64,000 nucleotides of DNA, taken from Gemmobacter sp. 24YEA27. Its GTDB lineage: Bacteria; Pseudomonadota; Alphaproteobacteria; Rhodobacterales; Rhodobacteraceae. The position numbers and the translations under genes are program-made. A model generated the notes under the pieces. The model was not told the origin of the DNA. It saw nothing but the letters and a program-made list of their open reading frames with translations, and made no database searches. Each line of letters starts with the position of its first letter. Positions within the stretch are counted from its first letter, which is position 1. Below, one piece after another: positions 38,468 through 49,238 of this stretch. The stretch covers positions 2,966,001 through 3,030,000 of the forward strand of contig NZ_JASJPW010000001.1 in assembly GCF_030052995.1 (NCBI RefSeq). Reading direction: 5' to 3'.

Positions 38468-39787
38468 CTGCCGCCCCTCCGACTGGACCGAAACCCACGA
38501 CAAGACTGGCCATATACGACACCGGTTACAATGAAAAGCGGCTTGCCCCAGGGGCCAGGGGTGCGAGCGCGCGCGGCCCCCGTCCGCCCGTCCGGCGGCC
38601 TCGCCCGGGATGTTCAAGAACAGAAGAAAGGTGCAGCTGATTTGATCGTCGTTAATTTCTGCCGGCGAAGAAGGAATCGGATCGTCTGTAAGCTATTGAA
38701 ATCACGTCTCCCAGTTCGGCGCATTCAGCCGTTGCGTCATGGCTGCCTGCGTCAGGTGACACAAGGCAGGCATCGCCAGCGGCCATCGCTTCGGCAGTTG
38801 CCGATCTGGCCTGGATCGGACGGCTCTCTGCATTCCTCACCCAGACGGAAGCCGCGATCTGCAGAGCCGTACCTCCGATCCATCATAGCGCATCGGCCAG
38901 AGCAACCGCCCGCCGGCGTGGATGCGGGTTGGAGGGAAGGACTACCTGCTGACGGACGGCATGGCACATAACCGCCGGCGACCATCGGCCCATCTGACCT
39001 CATGGTTGCTGAACAGATCGTTGCGTGGGTCCTCTGACCAAACCAATAGTCACCAAGGGCCGAACAACGTCGAGAGACTGTGTTCTCCGACACAGGTCAC
39101 GGCGAGGCCGATCTCGGAAATGACATGGCAAGCCTCGTCCACCGGCACGCAGGTTCTCCGGCTGCTGCAATGATGCCCGCCATGATGCCCTGCCACGATT
39201 TCAGCGAGGCCCGCGCGCGCGCCGATCCACATCAGTCCCCGGGAAGCCCGCTGCAGCCTGACAACTCGGCCCGCTGGTGGCGCCACAAATGCAGGCACCG
39301 GCAGGTTCAGACCAGGGGCGCAGATCAGGGCGTTGGCTTCGCGCCCCCCGCGCCAGGGCCGGTCGCGGCGCTGAAATTCGCAGGATCGCTGTTGGTCCTC
39401 AGCGCAGCGCCCCGGTGCCAGGAGATAAGATCGCTCTACTCAGATCGCAAGCAATGCGCCCTGTCAGAAAGCCGGCGAACATGGTGGCCGCAAGGAAGAC
39501 CAAATCCGTCATATCATCCCTGACCATGATTGCGCCGCGCAGCTCCGGTCCACCGTCTTGCCTGCACTGACCTTAAGGGTGAACCGGATGCCGGGGGGCG
39601 CCACCATTTCGGCACCCGCGCAGCTTCGGGGCCGACAGGGGTCGCCCAGATCCACGACGCGGCGCCTGGGGTCCTAAGCAAGGATCAAAACGCCTTCGGC
39701 CCGCTTCAGATCCGGTTCGGCGCGGATGACCCTGACACCCCTGTCACCCGCGCGATGGTGAATGCTCCGGGGCCTCATAAAAGATGG
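38468..39787. other. Decayed region without recognisable gene
   Basis: About 1.3 kb in which every frame is short and none resembles a known protein. A promoter-like TACAAT (38525-38530) points away from the MocR gene. GGGATGTTCAAGAACAGAAG at 38607 is a degenerate arm of the intergenic repeat (4 changes in 24 bases). It probably once held the MocR target and other genes. Confidence 0.5.
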
Positions 39788-40203
39788 TTACAGGGGCACC
39801 TTTCCAGGATCCCGGACACGGCATTCAATCATTTCCGTGCAGCCGCGCGGCGCAATTGTGTGGAGATCAGCACAGGCCGCAAGCGCCGCGCTCTCTCCAT
39901 CATAGGCCTCGTTCCTGCAGCGGCGGTTTTGGTTATCAGGTTTGTCGGCGCGGTCACTTCTAACCCCTCGACACCTGCAACCTGCAGGTTGCGCAGAAGC
40001 CCGGCACCATGGATTTCCGAGCACTTTACCCTTACACGGCGCAGATCGCCGAAGGACCCTATCGACGTCTGCATGGAAGGATCACCTTGCCGCCTGTTCG
40101 GGAAGATCTCCGTGCTGAGAACGCGGCAACTTGTGGTCGTCGACGGCCGCGCCATGCAAATCCTTGTGCGTATCGACACCACCGATGACGTGAGTTTCTT
40201 CAG
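39788..40203 (-). mobile_element. IS110-family transposase N-terminal remnant
   Basis: Minus-strand sequence reads EETHVIGGVDTHKDLHGAAV (the catalytic Asp of the RuvC-like domain), then, one frame over, GSFGDLRRVRVKCSEIHGAGLLRNLQ and GVEGLEVTAP, the standard N-terminal half of IS110 transposases. Frameshifts and stops make it inactive; the C-terminal half is absent. Confidence 0.75.
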
Positions 40204-40929
40204 AATAGGGAGAATGGGCCGCGCAGGCGCAGACCGGACCGCCCGCCCGCTTTGCCGTGCAGCATCTGCGCTCTTTCCGTGACACACCCGACGCATTTCC
40301 CGATGCCGCGGCACGCGACCGACCGGCTTCATCGAGGTGCATCTGGCCCGTCCGATCGGGTCGGCCTTTGGCCGCCCGCTGATGGCGGTCTTACGTCGGA
40401 TGCGGTTACAGACGGCACCACGGAAGCTGGAGGAGAGGCTGCATCATAACCAGTCCCGGCCGACGCTGCGTCACGGGTTCGAACATCAGGTCCGCTTTAG
40501 CAATAGTTGCGCGAGGCGTTCGGAACTGTTCCACGCCAGATGCGCAGCGTTCTGCATCAGTTCGATCTGCAAAAGGCTGATGAGCGCCAGAGCGATAGGC
40601 TGCGGGGCGATAAGGATACCGGTTAGACCGGAAAATCCCTGCTGCCGTGCCGATAATTGCGGATATTTCTGCCTTAAGACATGTCACATGCTGATCCCGA
40701 AGCCCCTGGCATCGCCTGCCTGCGGGAAAAAAGACCAGGAAGACGTAAAAGCCCTGTCAGATGCCTACAAGCAAAGCGCGCTGCGAGAACTCTGTCCGCC
40801 GTGGCCGGATCACAACAGCTGAGGTCAGGTATCGCGAAGACCGCTCGCCCCTCGTCGGCGGTCTGATCCCTGAATTGGGCCCCCGGCGCCCGCCGATACG
40901 GATCTGGCTTTTACGGCGCCCTGGAAAGC
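40204..40929. other. Decayed region between the IS110 and aldehyde dehydrogenase remnants
   Basis: No frame longer than about 160 codons and none recognisable. The 3' end may hold the degraded N-terminus of the aldehyde dehydrogenase pseudogene that follows. Confidence 0.4.
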
Positions 40930-42168
40930 CGCGCCCGGCCGGGAGCTATATCGGCGCAGCCACGCCCGAACAAGCTGCTGAAGATGGTAGACCGGGGAGA
41001 GCCCCATGACCCGGAGCTCGCGCTGGTCAAATGCCGGGGCAACGGCTCGCCGTTCCGCGAATGTGTCCATGCCAGTTTGTCGAAAAGGCTGGACCAGATC
41101 CGCTATTTCGCCGCCGCGCTGCGGGCCAATAGCGGGAAGTCCTCGGATATAGATGCCACCACGATCGATCCTGGGCTGCATGAACCCGACGGCGTCGCGG
41201 GCCGCCTCATTCCCTGGAATGCACCGCGCCTGATGGCCTTAATGAAACTGCGGCCTGCCTGAGAAGTGCGCAATTCCATGATCCTGAAAACAGCAAAAGA
41301 GACGCCCTGCGCGATCACCCGTCTGGCCGAGCTGATCGCCACCCTGCCGCCGCCCGCTGTGCTGAACATGGCACAGGACTTTAGGGCCGAGGCAGGGCAT
41401 GCCCAGGTAATGCATCCGGGCTCAAAGATGTGCCTTCACCACAAGGCCTCGACTGGCAAGACCCTCATGCGCAATGCCGCTGACAACCGGCCCGTGCGGC
41501 CCGACCCTGGCGGCAAATCGCCCAATATCTTCATGCCCTCAACCAGGGACAAGGATAACGACCTGCTGCCGAAAGCCGTCGAGGGCTTTCTGATCTACCT
41601 CTGCTATCTGGGCGAGGTCTGTGCCTCGCCCGCACGCGCGCTGGTGCATGAGGACATTTATGATGCCTCCATGGCCGAGGTCCGCAAACTGATTGCGCAG
41701 ATTGGTCCTGGACACCCGTTGGAGATGAGCACCGGCATGGGGGCGATGACCTCGAAAGAGCAATTCGACACGGTTATGGGCTATTTCAGGATCGGCCGGG
41801 CCGAAGGCGCTACGGTCGCCCATGACGACGGGATCTACACCATGCCGGGCTGCGAAACCGCTGATTGTATCCAGCCTGCATCCATTAGGGCACTAATGAT
41901 TAAGCACCTCGCGCGGGGAACTCCTCGGCCCGGTGACCACCGCGATCGCTTCAAGCCTGAGGCCGAGGCGCTGGCCATTGCAAGTGACACCGAACTCGGC
42001 CTGACAGCGGGTATCTGGAGCGGCAATTACGACGAGTTCCAGCGCTTCTCCAAAGCCATGCAGGAGGGCAGGATCTGGTGCAACGGCTATTTCCTCAGGC
42101 CTGGCCATAGCTCTTTCAGCGGCCACAATCATCGGGCTTCAGCCGCGAGATGCACTAGGTTGCGCTGA
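40930..42168 (+). pseudogene. Aldehyde dehydrogenase pseudogene
   Basis: Follows the ALDH family almost from end to end: CRGNGSPFRECVHA, LDQIRYFAAALRA, GVAGRLIPWNAPRLMAL, then after an internal stop (TGA near 41260) ITRLAELIATLPPPAVLN, GGKSPNIFMPS, GEVCASPARALVHEDIYD (with the catalytic Cys of the C-x-x-P region), EAEALAIASDTELGLTAGIWS and QEGRIWCNGYFLRPGHSSF. The N-terminus, part of the Rossmann region and the EEIFGPV motif are missing or altered, and many conserved residues are changed. With the GMC gene behind it, it probably oxidised an alcohol to an acid. Confidence 0.82.
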
Positions 42169-42209
42169 GCGGGGCGCGCGGCTGGGATACAGCGCCCCGG
42201 CCCCAGACA

Positions 42210-43070
42210 ATGGTGATGGACCCTGGCACCGGCCACAAGCGGGACGACATCGCGTGGTTTATAGGCCATGCCGTTGGGGAGGGCGGGACAACAATCAGCA
42301 CGACGATCTGGGTCCGACCGCCCCTCTCCGATTTCGATGGCCGGGCCAAGCCCTCGGGTGACGCCGCCCGGTGCTATGACGCCGCGCTGAAAATCTTCCG
42401 TGATAAGATCCGAGAACCGGCAGGGCGCGGACAGCCCGTATCGCAGCAAGGGCGGCAGTGCCCTAGGCAGGAAGCAGCGAACCCGCCCACGATTGCTTCT
42501 GCATTGCCCGTGGCCGCCGCGAAGCCCGGCCTGCCCGCCATGGTGGATCTGAATGGCGCGCATGAGGTAGGTATCGGCGGCTTTGCCCGTCTGAACCAGA
42601 TCATCGGCGAAGGACGTTGGGTGAACATTGCGCGGGCCTATCTTTACCGGGTAATCGACCGACCACATATCACCGTGCTGGGAACGCTTCTTGTAACGGG
42701 GCTAGTGATCAAGGGCGGCAAGGTCACCGGTATCAGGGCGCTGCGCGATGGCGCGCCCCTCACACGTCGCGCCGCGCGCGAGCTGGTGCTGTCGGCGGGC
42801 GCCATCCGCACTCCACAAATCCTGAGGCTGTCCGGGATCGGTGGTCGTGATCATCTGCCGGAAAACGGGAACGGATCTGTCCTGGATGCGCCCGACATGG
42901 GCATGAATGTCCACGACCATCTCCTGCATGGCGGCAGTATCTGAGAAAGCTCCGATGCGATGGAGATTGCGAATTCGATCGCCAATGTCTCGGGGTTTTG
43001 GAACTTCGATCCGCGCGCCGACCGGCCCGACAAAAACATCGTGCAAAGCGAACGTCCTGTCTGAACCGCA
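42210..43070 (+). pseudogene. GMC-family (choline/alcohol dehydrogenase-like) oxidoreductase pseudogene
   Basis: Fragments in family order: GGTTISTTIWVRPPLSDFDG, MVDLNGAHEVGIGGFARLNQ, the signature RELVLSAGAIRTPQILRLSGIGG and APDMGMNVHDHLLHG; after a stop near 42944 SDAMEIANSIANVSGFWNFDPRADRP continues in another frame. The N-terminal FAD loop and the C-terminal His/Asn catalytic region are not visible. It lies directly behind the aldehyde dehydrogenase pseudogene, as in alcohol or polyol oxidation operons. Confidence 0.75.
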
Positions 43071-44585
43071 TGGAAGGGAATCGAGGGGCTGCGCTTAACA
43101 CCCGGGCCATCATGGCCACCTGCGTTGTGCCCGGTTAGAGTCGTGCGGCGCTGATCCTGCTCCGCCGACCAATTGCGCGGCGGCATTGCACCTGATGTCC
43201 TTACCGCCAGTGACCATATGTGAATCCGGTCGCCCGTTACGGCGAACCTGAGATCTGCCGCGCAGCCCCATGATGGGCCACCTGACACGCCCGTGCCGTC
43301 CCACTGTCTTGGCCAGGCGGCATTGACCAGACCCGCCGCCGCCGCCGCAATGGGGCGGCTCTTTGCGCCTGCGATGACCTGACCCGTCCGTCAGGTCGCA
43401 GAGACCCACGGGCCCCACGTGAGGCGACAAAGAACCCGTTCCATATTTGGGGATGACGCAGGAACAACCGGAGAAATCTGCTGCAGACGCCCGACATTAC
43501 CCGCCATGACGGCAATTAATATGCTCAAGGGTCGCAGCATGGCTGAAATCACGATGAAACAGAGCCAGGGACCCGCAGAGAGTATCCACGTCATCCTCTC
43601 CTCTGGGCTGATACAGAGATCCCCATGCCGTAAGACTTGTCCAGGGCATCACGACGTGACGCATAGCCCGACGGCAGGCCGGCGGCATCATCAGGCGTCT
43701 CTGCCCCCCACTTCCAGGAATGGCGGAAACGGCCCGTGTCCATCGCCGCAACCGAAAAGGAATGGCCCTCTTGCAGGACCTTGTCGCCGAAATGGGTGCC
43801 AGAGACCCGGCGCCGGCTCTGCGTCCGGATACCAAGGAACTTTCGGGGCCGCGACGGTTCCAAAACGACTGGCGGGTCCGAAAATCTTGCGGGAAGTCAG
43901 ACTGACGCCAGAAGCTTGCGACTGCAAATACCGTCCGCGTCCCGGCTGCTATCTCGGCATCTGTAACGGCGTGGCCCACAGTTTTGCCAGACAAAAACGG
44001 GCCCATGCTGCGATATCTCACAGGCCGAAATGCGGTCTAGATGTAATCAGTATGAAAGTGGCGTGACGTATGCTGCGGCCAGCCGCGTGGCTTATCGCCG
44101 GGGATCAGGCCGGGGATCAGGCCGGACTGATGCTGCATGTGCATGACCCTGACATTCTGTCTCACCCAGCCGGAGAGCTCGTTTTGCCTCTGCACCCGGC
44201 GGGATGCGGAACTGCGTGTGATCACGCTGAGACCCCATGCCTGCCTCTGGCGCTGCACTCAGGCCGGTCAGACGCGGGCGCCGGTCCTTCGGAGAGGGAC
44301 TGTGACGGGGCAAACCATTGCCAGACCAGCGCTTGGGAAAACGCGTTCAGGCCGCTTCGAGCCGCGCTGACACCCGGACCCGAGATCTCTGGCCGGTCAC
44401 AAACGGCGCCCGCGTGGCGACAGAGCCTTCTGCGGCTCCAGACCAATCGGGGCCGCGGGCTTTTTTGCGGCACTCTTCCAGGCTGGGGTGACCGGCCTGC
44501 TCAGGGCCAGTCATGCGCGGGCGCGCGCCTGAGCACCGGAGCCCCCGGCCCCGAGCCGCAATCCGCAGCCCGAGCCGCAGCCGTA
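43071..44585. other. Decayed region without recognisable gene
   Basis: About 1.5 kb of short overlapping frames on both strands. A hydrophobic stretch on the minus strand (MTWILSAGPWLCFIVISAML, near 43594) hints at a former membrane protein, but no family can be named. Confidence 0.4.
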
Positions 44586-44619
44586 CGACACTGCCATCCT
44601 GGTCCGGAAGGCAGTGTCG
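44586..44619. terminator. Stem-loop after the ABC transporter operon
   Basis: Perfect 10-bp inverted repeat CGACACTGCC / GGCAGTGTCG with a 14-base loop, 19 bases past the stop of the minus-strand binding-protein gene. No clear U-tract. Confidence 0.6.
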
Positions 44620-44637
44620 CCTGATCAACAGCTTATA

Positions 44638-45771
44638 TCAGTCGCTGCCGCCCCAGCGTGCGGGATAGCCGGGCAGATCCTGGCAGCCGCAGAGGCTGTA
44701 ATGCAGCGGCGGGAGCTTCTCGTCGATATAGCCATCGCGGGTTTCGGCGGTGATCGCGGGCTGCGGCAGCACCCATTCCGGGCCAGGAACCGGCTTGCCA
44801 TCAAGAATCTCAAGCGCGGCGATGATCGGGGTCCGCCACTGATACGTCGGATAGGACGGCGCGATCGCGGTCAGATTCTCATCGCGCCATTTGCGCAGGA
44901 AATCCTGCTGATCCTCGCCCGAGATCACCGGATAGGGCAGACCGGCATCCTCGAAAGCCTCAAGTGCAGCGGTTGCGGTATCGCCCGCATCCATCCAGAT
45001 CGCATCGATCTGAATGCCACGGTTCAGATAATCCTCGACCACGGATTTCGTCTTTGCCCGGTCGGAGCCGGTGAATTCAGACCCGACCACATTGAGGCCG
45101 GCCTCATCAAAGATGTTCTTTGCCGCCGAATAGCGGGTCTCGAGCACATCGACGCCTGGCACGATGCGGAGCGCCAGAACATTGGCGCCTTTTTCCAGAC
45201 TGGCCGCGATGAACTCGCCCGAGGAAATCCCGAAACCATAGCCGCCGACCGGGTGGATATAGGTCACCGGCGCGGTGGTATTGACGCCCCGGTCAAAGAC
45301 CACGACCGGCAGCTTCGTTGCCGCCGCTTCGACCGCCGGGGTCAGGGCCGCGGTCGTATTCGGCGAGACGATCAGCACATCGCATTTGCCGCCCGCCACC
45401 AGCGCCTCGATATCGGCGATCTGCTTTTCATCCTTACCCTCGGCATCGACGACGATCAGTTCTTTGATCCTGTCGCCCTGCGCCTCGGCTTCGGCCTGGA
45501 AGTTGTGCATCCCCACCACGCGCCAGGGATTGAAGATCCCGGCATTCGAGAAACAGATCGTGGCCGGGCCGTCCTTTTTCCATTTGGCGGTATCGACCAT
45601 GCTGTCGCCCAGATGCTGGGCCCAGGGCTGGCCTTCGGGGCCTTGCGGGGTCATCGAGAGCTGCGCGCGCTGTCTGGCGAATTCTGCCGGATCGTTGAAC
45701 TCCTGGGCGCCTGCAGCACTGGCCAGGGCAAACAGCGCCACGGTGGTGGCAAGCATTGCTTTCTTCTGCAT
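44638..45771 (-). CDS. Periplasmic sugar-binding protein of an ABC importer (RbsB/YtfQ-like)
   Basis: A 377-residue exported binding protein: signal peptide (about 1-22, ALASAAGAQ), then a two-lobed type I periplasmic-binding fold with FSNAGIFNPWRVVGM, the ligand-side VLIVSPNTTAAL, DRGVNTTAP and IWMDAGDTATAALEA. A GGAGGAGAG ribosome-binding site supports the ATG at 45771. It is the last gene of an operon behind the epimerase, ATPase and two permeases; binding proteins usually come first. Likely substrate: a ketose or related sugar, judged from the epimerase. Confidence 0.9.
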   Translation of the reverse strand: MQKKAMLATTVALFALASAAGAQEFNDPAEFARQRAQLSMTPQGPEGQPWAQHLGDSMVDTAKWKKDGPATICFSNAGIFNPWRVVGMHNFQAEAEAQGDRIKELIVVDAEGKDEKQIADIEALVAGGKCDVLIVSPNTTAALTPAVEAAATKLPVVVFDRGVNTTAPVTYIHPVGGYGFGISSGEFIAASLEKGANVLALRIVPGVDVLETRYSAAKNIFDEAGLNVVGSEFTGSDRAKTKSVVEDYLNRGIQIDAIWMDAGDTATAALEAFEDAGLPYPVISGEDQQDFLRKWRDENLTAIAPSYPTYQWRTPIIAALEILDGKPVPGPEWVLPQPAITAETRDGYIDEKLPPLHYSLCGCQDLPGYPARWGGSD

Positions 45772-45806
45772 TATGTCTCTCCTCCTCATTGGTCCGAAAT
45801 AAGAAC

Positions 45807-46783
45807 TCAGCTGCGGCGACGGGTTCGCCATGCGGTCAGGCCGACCGCCAGGATCAGGATCAGCCCCTGGATGCTGTCGCGCAGCGCCTGCGGCAGCCCC
45901 ATCAGGTTCAAAAGCGTGAACAGCGCGAACAGCGACAGCGCCCCCAGATCGCGCACCAGATCGTGCCGCGTCCGCCCAGGAGCATAGCGCCACCGATCAC
46001 GCAGGCCGCAATCGACTGCAGCTCCAGCCCGGTACCGGCATTGACCGAGACGCCCGAAAAACCACCCAGCAGGATCCCCGCCGTCACCGCCGCCAGCGAC
46101 GAGATGACAAAGGCGGTGATCCGGGTGCGGGCGACGGGGATGCCCGCCAGTTCGGCCGCGCGCGGGTTGTCGCCCACCGCCAGCGCGCGCTTGCCATATC
46201 CCATGCCATGCAGGCCCCACCACAAAAGCGCGCAGACCACGACCAGCACCAGCGCCGCCATCGGCAGCGTGCCGATCAGCGGCACGTCACGCCATTGGAA
46301 CCGCCCCGGATCACGGAAATTTTCGGGCAGATCACCGCGGGCAGCCCCTCCGGACCAGGCAAGCGCCAGCCCGTTCAGCCAGAGCATCGTGCCAAGCGTC
46401 GCGATGATCGAAGGCACTTTCAGATATGCGACAACCAGCCCGTTAAAGAGCCCGATCGCCGCGCCCATCAGGTATAAAAGTGCGATCACACCCCAGGTCG
46501 CTCCCGGATCTCCGTTGATCAAAAGCGCCGCCGCCGTGACGGTAAAGGTGACCACCGCCCCCACCGAGAGGTCAAACCCGCCGGTCAGGATCACGTAAAT
46601 CTGCCCCGAGGCGAGGATCACCAGCGGTGCCGCCCGGCGCAGGAAATTCATGAAAAGCCCGGGTTCCAGATAATTCGGCTGGATCAGCACAATCACCGCA
46701 TAGAGCCCGAAGAACAGGACAAGGCCTGCATTCACGGCAATCCGTGCCGCCTCTACGCGGGGGGTGTTCGGGGTCTCGCTCAT
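45807..46783 (-). CDS. Sugar ABC transporter permease (RbsC-like) 2; frame broken near 45947
   Basis: About 325 residues with eight to ten membrane helices and the family stretches GGFDLSVGAVVTFT and VPSIIATLGTMLWLNGL. After GGAMLLGGRGTIWCAI the frame must shift by one to read LGALSLFALFTLLNLMGLP and reach the natural stop at 45807; one missing base near 45947 explains it. Its start overlaps the upstream permease stop by four bases. Confidence 0.87.
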
Positions 46784-47742
46784 GCCACATGCCCCCTGCC
46801 GCGTATTGCATGGACCGCGACCGCCGCGATGATGATAAAGCCGCGCAGCACCTGTTTCAGGAAGGCGTCGATCCCCAGCATGTTGAAGCTCGCGTCGAGG
46901 CTGGCGAAGAGAAACACGCCGGCAAGGGTTCCCGCGATACCGCCTTTGCCTCCGGCCAGCAGGGTGCCGCCGATCACCGTCACCGCGATGGATTCGAGAT
47001 CATAAATGCCGTCGCGGCCCAGCCAGGGCGTGCCCGCCTGCACCCGTGCCGCGAGGTAAAGCCCGGCGAGACCCGCGAAAAGGCTGCAGATCACATGGGC
47101 GGTCAGGATGACCCAGCCGGTTCGGATACCTGCCAGCCGCGCGCCTTCGGGGTTGCCGCCCACGGCAAAGATCCGCGCGCCAAGGACCGTGCGGTTCAGC
47201 ACGAAGGCCATGGCCAGACCAAGACCGAACAGCGCCAGCACCGACCAGGGAATGCCGAAAAGGCTGCCATAGGCAAGGTGCTGAAACGCCGGCGCGACCG
47301 AGCCGCCGAGGAGTCCGTAGCCGGCCGAGAGCACGCCTTGCAGGATCAGCCCGGTGCCCAGAGTCGCGATCAGCGGATTGATGCCCCCGAACGCCACCAG
47401 CGCGCCATTGACCAGCCCGACCGCCAGCGCAAACCCCAGGCACAGCAGAACCGCAGGTACGATCATCGCCGGATCGCCGCCCATCATCCAGGACGCCAGC
47501 ACCGCCGTGCCGGAAATCACCGCCGCGACCGACAGGTCGATCGAAGCCACCAGGATCACGAAGGTCTGGCCGATTGCCACCAGCCCGAGCGCCACCATGC
47601 GCTGCAAAAGCCCGGTGATCCCCTGAAGGGAAAACTGCGCCATCTCGCCGGTCGCGACAGCCGTTACGACGAAAATCACCAGTGAGATCAGCAAAAGCAC
47701 CGCAGCCACCGAAAATTGTGGCCTGATCTTCCCCATCTTCAT
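46780..47742 (-). CDS. Sugar ABC transporter permease (RbsC-like) 1
   Basis: A 320-residue RbsC-type permease: about nine helices, VASIDLSVAAVISGTAVLAS and NPLIATLGTGLILQGVL, and GGTLLAGGKGGIAGTLAGV near the C-terminus. It would form a heterodimeric channel with the second permease. ATGA-type overlaps on both sides tie it to the ATPase and the other permease. Confidence 0.9.
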   Translation of the reverse strand: MKMGKIRPQFSVAAVLLLISLVIFVVTAVATGEMAQFSLQGITGLLQRMVALGLVAIGQTFVILVASIDLSVAAVISGTAVLASWMMGGDPAMIVPAVLLCLGFALAVGLVNGALVAFGGINPLIATLGTGLILQGVLSAGYGLLGGSVAPAFQHLAYGSLFGIPWSVLALFGLGLAMAFVLNRTVLGARIFAVGGNPEGARLAGIRTGWVILTAHVICSLFAGLAGLYLAARVQAGTPWLGRDGIYDLESIAVTVIGGTLLAGGKGGIAGTLAGVFLFASLDASFNMLGIDAFLKQVLRGFIIIAAVAVHAIRGRGHVA

Positions 47743-49238
47743 GCCGCCACCCCCAGCGAGAGACGCATGATCTCCTGCTCGCTGGCGCCGCGGGGCAATT
47801 CCCCCTGGATCGTGCCGCGATGCATCACGAGAATGCGGTCGGAAATCCCGATCAGCTCGGGCAGATCAGAGGAGACCACGATGATGCCGCGCCCCTGATC
47901 GGCGGTGTCGCGCATGGTCTGATAGATCGCCGCCTTGGCCGCGATGTCGATGCCCCGCGTCGGCTCGACGAATAAAAGCACCGCCGGGTCCAGCGCCAGC
48001 CAGCGGGCGATGATCGCCTTTTGCTGATTGCCGCCGGACAGCGCGCCGATGTCCTGGCCGTAATGGGCCGCGCGCACATCCATCCGCGAAAGCCCCGCGT
48101 CGAGTGCCTCTTTAGCAAAGACCCCTGCCCCGGGCCGGGCCCAGGCGGGCCGCATGGCGCGCAGCGCAAGGGCCGCATTATCGCGCACCGACTGGCGCAG
48201 CGTCAGCCCCTCGCGCTTGCGGTCCGCCGGCAGATAGCCCAGCCCCGCCGCAATCACCCGGCGCGGATTGCCCAGCGGCATCGGCTCGCCCGCCAGCCGG
48301 GCGGTACCCCCTTCGGGGCGCAGATCGCCTGCAAGCAGCCGCGCCAGCTGGCCCTTGCCGGAATCCTCCAGCCCGGCCACGCCGAGGATCTCGCCCCGCC
48401 GCAGGCTCAGGCTGATGCCGGGCAGACCGGCGGCCCGCACATCCTGCAGCTGCAAGACGGTCTCCCCCGGTGCGCTGACCGGGGCGGCAGGGTAAAAGTC
48501 CTTCAGATCGCGCCCGACCATGGCCGAAACAATGGCTGGGATCGTGGCCTCCGCCTGCGGACGGGTCCAGACCAGGCGGCCGTCTTTCAGCACCGTCACC
48601 CGGTCGCCAATCGCCGCAACCTCAGGCATCCGGTGGGAGATATAGACCAGTGCCACCCCCTGCTCCCGCAGCGCGCGGATCAGATCCAGCAAATGCCGCG
48701 CATCGCGGTCGTCCAGCGCGGCGGTCGGCTCGTCCAGCACCAGAATCCGCGCGTCAAGCAGCAGCGCCTTGGCAATCTCGACCAGCTGCTGTTCCGCGAT
48801 GGAAAGCTCTGCCACGATATCATCCGGGCTGATCCGCGCGCCCACACGCTGCAGCAAAGCCACGGCCCTCCCCCGCATCGCGGCACGGTCAAGCAGCATC
48901 CCGGCAAAGCCCTTCCGCACCAGCTCATGCCCCATGAAGATATTCTCGGTCACCGAGCGATGCGGCAGCAGGCTGAGTTCCTGATGGATGATCGCGATCC
49001 CGGCCTGCGCCGCCTCACGCGGATGGGCGAGGAGCATCACCGAACCGCCGATACGGATCTCGCCCGCATCGGGACGGTAGCTGCCGCCCAGCACTTTCAT
49101 CAGCGTGGATTTCCCGGCGCCATTTTCGCCGCAGATCGCATGAACCTCGCCGGGCAGACAGTCGAAGCTCACCGCATCCAGCGCCCTGACGCCGGGGAAT
49201 TCCTTCGAGATTTCGCGCATTTCAAGGACCGGATTCAT
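47739..49238 (-). CDS. Sugar ABC transporter ATP-binding protein (RbsA-like, two ATPase domains)
   Basis: A 499-residue double ATPase. Domain 1: GENGAGKST (about 36-44), LSIAEQQLVEIAKAL and LDEPTAALDD. Domain 2 has the usual altered P-loop LEDSGKGQLAR, an intact ALSGGNQQKAIIARWL and FVEPTRGIDIAAK. This asymmetry is normal for sugar importers of the RbsA/MglA type. I start at MNPVLEMREIS, whose ATG overlaps the epimerase stop. Confidence 0.92.
   Translation of the reverse strand: MNPVLEMREISKEFPGVRALDAVSFDCLPGEVHAICGENGAGKSTLMKVLGGSYRPDAGEIRIGGSVMLLAHPREAAQAGIAIIHQELSLLPHRSVTENIFMGHELVRKGFAGMLLDRAAMRGRAVALLQRVGARISPDDIVAELSIAEQQLVEIAKALLLDARILVLDEPTAALDDRDARHLLDLIRALREQGVALVYISHRMPEVAAIGDRVTVLKDGRLVWTRPQAEATIPAIVSAMVGRDLKDFYPAAPVSAPGETVLQLQDVRAAGLPGISLSLRRGEILGVAGLEDSGKGQLARLLAGDLRPEGGTARLAGEPMPLGNPRRVIAAGLGYLPADRKREGLTLRQSVRDNAALALRAMRPAWARPGAGVFAKEALDAGLSRMDVRAAHYGQDIGALSGGNQQKAIIARWLALDPAVLLFVEPTRGIDIAAKAAIYQTMRDTADQGRGIIVVSSDLPELIGISDRILVMHRGTIQGELPRGASEQEIMRLSLGVAA

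Noticed and set aside
38468..44585. Prophage or plasmid island
   Set aside because: No integrase, capsid, replication or partition gene and no flanking tRNA or direct repeats were seen; only IS and metabolic gene remnants are present.
44070..44624. 184-codon plus-strand frame in the decayed zone
   Set aside because: Composition is atypical, there is no ribosome-binding site, no family is recognised, and it runs into the terminator stem.
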